Shown: in pieces, positions 59,424-64,000 of the stretch
How the letters are laid out: each line of letters opens with the position of its first letter
Numbering within the stretch: the stretch's first letter is position 1
DNA from: Salvia splendens
Taxonomy: Eukaryota; Streptophyta; Magnoliopsida; Lamiales; Lamiaceae
Reading direction: 5' to 3'
NCBI RefSeq assembly: GCF_004379255.2
Contig: NC_056040.1
Location: 1,178,001 to 1,242,000, forward strand
DNA: 64,000 nucleotides
Notes under the pieces: model-generated
The model's database searches: none
The model's input: only the letters and a program-made list of their open reading frames with translations
What the model was told of the DNA's origin: nothing
Position numbers and translations under genes: made by a program

Positions 59424-60615
59424 AATTTACATATATGATTGATTTCCTACTTGTTTTTTATAACAAATAACTATGCATTTGAACTTTTGCTATGCCTGGT
59501 TTATTGGTTTGTTTGTGTGAATTACTCTATGAAATAAGATCCTTAATTACTTACCTTGGCGACTTCCTTTGCACCGATGCGGTCGGCCCAAGTGGTCGAG
59601 CCTATCTCATAATTTGTGGTAGGTGGTTGGTCTAGTGGTTGTGCTTGCGTCGTAATTTGTGGTAGTGAAGCTTGTAATTACGAAAATACTAATAATTTTA
59701 ATAAACTATTGGGTCAAATTTCATTTGCTACAACATTAAATTCTAATAAATGGCTCTTTGTAAACTATTGAAATAAAACTAAATAAAAAAGCAAAAAAAC
59801 ACACCTCGACAGCGTCGTATCTTATGTTATACAGTTACCTTATAAGGGTTTGGGTAAAATTTAATTACAGCCATATGCCTCTCTCTCTCACGCTAAATGC
59901 CTTCCCCTCACACTATTCGAAATATTTACTCCCTCGTCCACCATTAAATGTCTCATATTTGATCGGCACGAGTTTTAAGAAACTGTTTGACTTTATGAAG
60001 TAAAGTGGAAAGAAAAATTGGTGGAATGTGTGACCTACTTTATATATTGGTTTTATAATAAAATGTGAATGAAACGAGTTACTGAAATGTAAGGTCCACT
60101 TGTCAAATACAGTAAAAGTGAAATGGGACATTTGTGGCGGGTGGAGGGAGTATAATTCAATGCAACATTAAACTATATTTTGACACAACAATAAACTATA
60201 CTTTCCCACAATCATATTTCAAACAGTTCCACTCTTAGGTTTGAATAAAGTGAATTTCCTAATCCCACCAAACAAAAATGTGGGTCCAGTAACCCTTCCT
60301 TATTCCTTTCAATTTTTGAATACCAAACATTCAAACAGTTCCACTCTTTCTCAATTTTTCATCACCCACACACTTAACCACTATGTCCGCTCGGGCGGTA
60401 TTGGGTCGGCTACAGCTCCAAAACCAATACTAGCTATTGGAGATTTCTAGCACTCACTTGGCCTACGGTGGATCAAGTTGATCCCCTTCGACCCCACCTG
60501 GATCTGTCCCTGCCCGCGATACTAGCTCCGGGGCATCGGCTATATTCACACGCAAGGATGCCTATGAGTGTGTGTCTTTCACTACCAAGACTAAAATTTT
60601 TTTACGGAGGTCGTT
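59424..60615. other. 3' flank of OMT copy 3 and spacer
   Basis: OMT3 3' UTR, then spacer with a Stowaway MITE (59929-60150). Around 60380-60600 is a GC-richer stretch without recognised coding potential. Confidence 0.5.
59929..60150. mobile_element. Stowaway MITE
   Basis: Left end ctccctcgtccaccattaaa and right-end reverse complement ctccctccacccgccacaaa, flanked by TA (59927-59928 and 60151-60152); inner arms continue with tgtcycat. 222 bp. Confidence 0.88.
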
Positions 60616-60776
60616 AGAGCATTTACAATGGCGCCCGTCCCGGCAGACTTCCGGCCGGAGTGCCGGAGTTCCCGGCCGGACCTCCGCCATTGCGCAGCGG
60701 TGAAGCGGATACGGACGTCCGCTGCGGACAACGGAGTTCCGCGGCGTTCCCGGAACGTCCGTCGGGACGTCCGCCT
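60616..60776. mobile_element. GC-rich terminal fragment of a PIF/Harbinger-like element
   Basis: It begins agagcatttacaatggcgcc, the terminal style of the other Harbinger-like elements here, and continues as about 150 bp of GC-rich sequence with nested ggacgtcc and ccggccgg palindromes. It ends where the copia gag frame begins, so only one end is present. Confidence 0.5.
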
Positions 60777-60778
60777 AA

Positions 60779-61924
60779 CTATCTATTTCTGGTCCTTCCT
60801 CCTGGCTGGACAGCACCGGCGGTTTGCGCGACCCCCTGCAAGGCGTTGCCTCCGTCGCCTCCAACTGCTGCGGCGGGGTGCCCGCCACGGTTCCAGGGTG
60901 TTTGCGGTTGCGGCGGCTTGCCGTGCTTCTCTTCCCACCAATCTGGATATCCAACTAGTTCAAAGCATGAATCTTTTGTGTGTCTTTTCCGTTTGCAGTA
61001 GGAACACACCAATTTTGACTTGTCTTCTTCATCACTTCGCCGATTTCTATCATTGCCACTGCCGCGACCACCACTGTTGCTGCCGCGACCACCACCGTTG
61101 CTGCCGCGACCGCCACCCCGAGAGCCGCCGGTAGGGTTCTGCCACCCTCGGATGGCGAGGCCAGTTCCAATTCCATCCATGGCAGCTGCTCCGCCGGTGT
61201 TTGCCTGTTGTAACACTCGGAGTCGTGTCTCCTTCTGCTGAATCAGGTTGTACGCATAGTAGACGGAGGGAAGCGGGTCCATTTTCAGTATCTCCCTCTT
61301 GGTTGTTTCATATTTGCTATCAATTGCATAGAGAAACTGACATACTCTCTGATCTTGTATGAATTTGTTATGAATCTCTATATCCTCTGGACATTTCATT
61401 GGGTTCGTCTGTTTTTGGTCGATTGAAATCCAGATCTCTCCCAACCGGCTCCATATTTCTTCTAATGAACTGCTTCCTTGTCTCAGTGTGGTTGCTTTGA
61501 ACTGAAGATCATACACCTGGATTTTATCTCTTCCGCTCCCATATGTGACGGCCAACGCATCCCATATATGCTTTGCCGTCGGATGTTGTGAAACTCGACT
61601 GACCAGTTGAGGCTCAATGTTTTGTATTAACCAAGTGATCACACGGTGATCGGCTTGTTCCCATTGTATGAAGGTAGGATCGGTTCGCGGTGGGGAAGGA
61701 GGCACTCCGGTGACGTGAGATACCATTCCCCGACCGCTTATTGTCGTCTTCATCAATACGGACCAAAGGGCGTAATTTTCTCCATTCAACTTATTCCCAC
61801 CAATGTGGAGGGGCTGCGTGTCAGTTCTGAATGGCATGGCAGCTGTTTCTGGTGGATTTGGTTGGTTCATCGCAAAACTATTGCGCATAAAGTTGGCAAA
61901 TTGCCGGGCAAATTCATCTGCCAT
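60779..61924 (-). CDS. Copia-type gag-like protein (UBN2 / Retrotran_gag family)
   Basis: 381 codons, open. The N-terminal part has the copia gag hallmarks KLNGENYALWSVLMKTTISG, TWLIQNIEPQLVSRV and HIWDALAVTYGSGRDKIQVYDL; then a Gly/Arg-rich linker (GGSRGGGRGSNGGGRG) and a CCHC zinc knuckle, C-x2-C-x4-H-x4-C (CSYCKRKRHTKDSC). Gag packages element RNA into virus-like particles. Here it is not followed by pol and its C-terminus is replaced at the junction near 60779, so it is a relic with an intact frame, not a host gene. Confidence 0.88.
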   Translation of the reverse strand: MADEFARQFANFMRNSFAMNQPNPPETAAMPFRTDTQPLHIGGNKLNGENYALWSVLMKTTISGRGMVSHVTGVPPSPPRTDPTFIQWEQADHRVITWLIQNIEPQLVSRVSQHPTAKHIWDALAVTYGSGRDKIQVYDLQFKATTLRQGSSSLEEIWSRLGEIWISIDQKQTNPMKCPEDIEIHNKFIQDQRVCQFLYAIDSKYETTKREILKMDPLPSVYYAYNLIQQKETRLRVLQQANTGGAAAMDGIGTGLAIRGWQNPTGGSRGGGRGSNGGGRGSNSGGRGSGNDRNRRSDEEDKSKLVCSYCKRKRHTKDSCFELVGYPDWWEEKHGKPPQPQTPWNRGGHPAAAVGGDGGNALQGVAQTAGAVQPGGRTRNR

Positions 61925-62076
61925 AGATGAATCTGAGGTTTCAGTTACTATATAGTTGTCATTTGATATTTTGGCTTATGGTTATAGGTACAGCGGAGAA
62001 AGGAAAAACAAAAAAACGGGAAGGGGCCGAGAAAGGTATCAAGGACGATGATGATACCTTATCTAAGTCCAAACCC

Positions 62077-62088
62077 GCTCTGATACCA
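62077..62088 (-). other. Retrotransposon primer-binding site
   Basis: Minus-strand TGGTATCAGAGC, the usual complement of the initiator tRNA-Met 3' end in plant copia elements, starts immediately after the LTR end. Confidence 0.85.
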
Positions 62089-62349
62089 TGTTAAATGGTA
62101 TAGACAACATATTTAGAGAAGAAAGCAATGAGAGAAGATTATTGTATTTTGATTGAATGATGAAATGGTACTCAACACCCATATATTTATAGGGATGTTG
62201 GTGACTTTTGAGATCCTACAATAAATGTATATTCATTGAACTACACTATTATTCGAACAATGCATGCACATCTTCAATGCTTCTTGGAACTCCATTCTTG
62301 GAACTCTATTCTTCTTTAATGCTTATTGATACTTCCCCTTTTCTCAACA
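62089..62349 (-). repeat. Copia LTR (261 bp)
   Basis: Bounded by TGTT...AACA on the plus strand (TG...CA also on the minus strand). A TATA-like cctataaatata is present on the minus strand near 62183-62195, consistent with transcription toward gag. No partner LTR was found in the window. Confidence 0.78.
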
Positions 62350-64000
62350 TATTTGAATAAAGTCTGGCAATGATTTGGCGATATGTCACTGACAACATGG
62401 GATGTTCGACGAACTTCATAAGAAATCTGCTAGCTAGAGAGATACTACTATAAATAGTACTATGATATAATTATTAATCAAAGGTATTATAATATGAATG
62501 CAGACTCCTAGAAATTACACTAGTGACTATATCTACATTTCCTTATTCTGTCTCCAATAACATTTTCCTTTTATTTTCTTTGCACAAACAAAGATTTTTA
62601 GTTGGCATCATAAATATAATACCAAAATCCCTCCCCATTGGCCACATGTGTGTTAGATCTTAACACATAAGTTATACGAGAGATTGACCAAATCCTAACA
62701 CAGTTTCATTCCAAAATTAATTGGTGATTAAGGGAATGACTCACCGTATGTAGGACAATTCACTTATAAATATCTCAATATTTTTAGTCATATGCGAGGA
62801 AACATGATCACTTATGCCTTTGTTAGACCAAATCCCTCCCCATTGTCCACATGTGTGTTAGATCTTAACGCATAAGTTATACGAGAGACTGACCAAATCC
62901 TAACACATTTTCATTCCAAAATTAATTGCTGATAAAGGGAATGACTCACTATATGTAGACAGTTCACTTGTAAATATCTCAATATGTTTAGTCATATGCG
63001 AGGAAACATGATCACTTATGCCTTGTCACCTCCGACGATACATTAGGCTTAGCATGATGCTACTCTGATATCATGTTAACGGGTGTTTCTAAGTCCATAC
63101 ATGGAAGGAAATTTGTTACAAAAAATAAATGAAATTTGATTTTGCTAATTTTAGCTCATTCTTCTAAGACTTGTTCAAATTGAAAAGGAAAGGGCATATG
63201 AATCGTAGTGGGTCATACTACTAAGTGTTTTGTCCAATATTATCCAACATGCATAAAATTACAAAATTCCTAGTTTTGTTTTTTAATTTTAACAAGTGTG
63301 AAATTGTAAATTCACAACATACATTTTAAAAAATCCCAAAATGGCATCGTTGAAGTCTTCTTCAAAGAAATTATGCAGATCGAGAGGACGACCATGACAT
63401 TTTTTATAGTAAACATTAGGCCCTTATGGCGGTGACAATAAATCATCAAAGCTAGTAATAATGAGTCACGAAATGGGCCCCCCTTTGAGGGAATAAATTT
63501 CCAAGTCAATCGATGTGATAACTTGAAGAATATGTGATTTGCATCAATTCCTTATACCATTATCATAACTACGCGTTTTATTGAGTACAATTTTCCTCAT
63601 TTGGTTAGCTCTCTCTCTCTCTCTAAAATATGTTTGCAATTCATACTTTCATAGATTGATTATAGTAGATGATAGTGATTTGTCATTTGAGAAGTCTCTA
63701 GTGTGAAAAGTAATTTAGAGTCCACTATATAGTGGGATTTCCTACGATGACCAATTCAAAATCCCATTAGTTGGAATAAAAAAATCACTTAAGGAAACTT
63801 CATTGTAAGATTTTAAGGTTCCATTACTCAATTATTTTGATTAGACTATACCTGATATTATAGGTACTCAAAGCCTTAATGTTTTGATTGAAACTTGAAA
63901 GTGAAAAGTCTTACTCGCTTAATAAGTACTTTTCAATGAATCTGATTATACATAGTCTATGTATAATCTAACATAATATCAAAGGACTCCATACTTAGGC
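62350..64000. other. Repeat-rich region at the right edge
   Basis: Contains a 205-bp tandem duplication (62625-63028) and possible degenerate copia primer-site motifs near 63068 (ctctgatatca, minus) and 63980 (aatatcaaag, plus). The rest is AT-rich. No host gene was seen. Confidence 0.5.
62625..63028. repeat. 205-bp tandem duplication
   Basis: Two adjacent copies start aaatccctccccattg at 62625 and 62830 and run through tgtgtgttagatcttaac, ccaaaattaatt and catatgcgaggaaacatgat to cacttatgcc. Identity is high, with a few substitutions and small indels. Confidence 0.92.

Larger units (their letters stand above)
60779..62349 (-). mobile_element. Truncated Ty1/copia LTR retrotransposon (LTR, PBS, gag)
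   Basis: On the minus strand: an LTR (62349-62089), a primer-binding site directly after it (62088-62077), a leader, and a gag frame (61924-60779). Protease, integrase, reverse transcriptase and the second LTR are absent. The fragment ends in the GC-rich element at 60616-60776. Confidence 0.88.

Noticed and set aside
59615..59680. tRNA-like stretch (ggttggtctagtggttgtgc)
   Set aside because: No B box, no A tail and no flanking duplication were seen.

Overview
This is nuclear DNA from a flowering plant, most likely a eudicot of the asterid order Lamiales (mint-like). The reasons are GT-AG introns in every gene, 5' UTR introns, typical eudicot orthologues, AT-rich spacers full of MITEs, and a tandem family of phenolic-type O-methyltransferases. 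The species assignment is an inference. All exon boundaries were read by eye from splice motifs, protein-family conservation and reading phase.

Layout. 1-3.6 kb: a SINE with target-site duplication, a frameshifted DUF1279 gene and a non-autonomous PIF/Harbinger element. 4.2-42.9 kb: a housekeeping block with UBC23 (E2/UBE2O type, -), TRAPPC2L (+), proteasome RPN3 (-), an apparently broken FAD monooxygenase (-), a clade-D PP2C (+), V-ATPase subunit B (+), a STY46-like ACT-domain kinase (-) and the type II small subunit of plastid heterodimeric GGPP synthase (-). For the complete genes the exon lengths sum to intact frames of the expected length: UBC23 1138 aa, TRAPPC2L 143, RPN3 489, PP2C 397, VHA-B 488 and GGPPS-SSU 331. 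The STY46-like gene is intact through the kinase domain but loses frame at its extreme C-terminus.

46.6-59.4 kb: a tandem array of three two-exon O-methyltransferase (OMT) genes. Copy 1 is a clear pseudogene; copies 2 and 3 are intact (342 and 343 aa). Stowaway-like MITE ends lie 10-15 bp upstream of each TATA box. A 108-bp unit that is single-copy upstream of copy 1 has expanded to five units upstream of copy 3, and a 1.85-kb PIF/Harbinger element with a decayed ORF1 has inserted into that array. 60.6-64 kb: a truncated Ty1/copia element (gag, primer-binding site, LTR), a GC-rich element end and a 205-bp tandem duplication.

The housekeeping genes have independent functions: ubiquitin-proteasome, vesicle tethering, vacuolar acidification, signalling and plastid isoprenoids. 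Their order recalls Arabidopsis microsynteny and not a pathway cluster. The lineage-specific part is the OMT array and the repeats around it. I found no convincing new multi-gene system. The most interesting signals are the promoter and MITE architecture of the OMT array, four intronic tandem arrays (one copying a splice donor), two GC-AG introns, and coding lesions in the DUF1279, monooxygenase, kinase and OMT1 genes.
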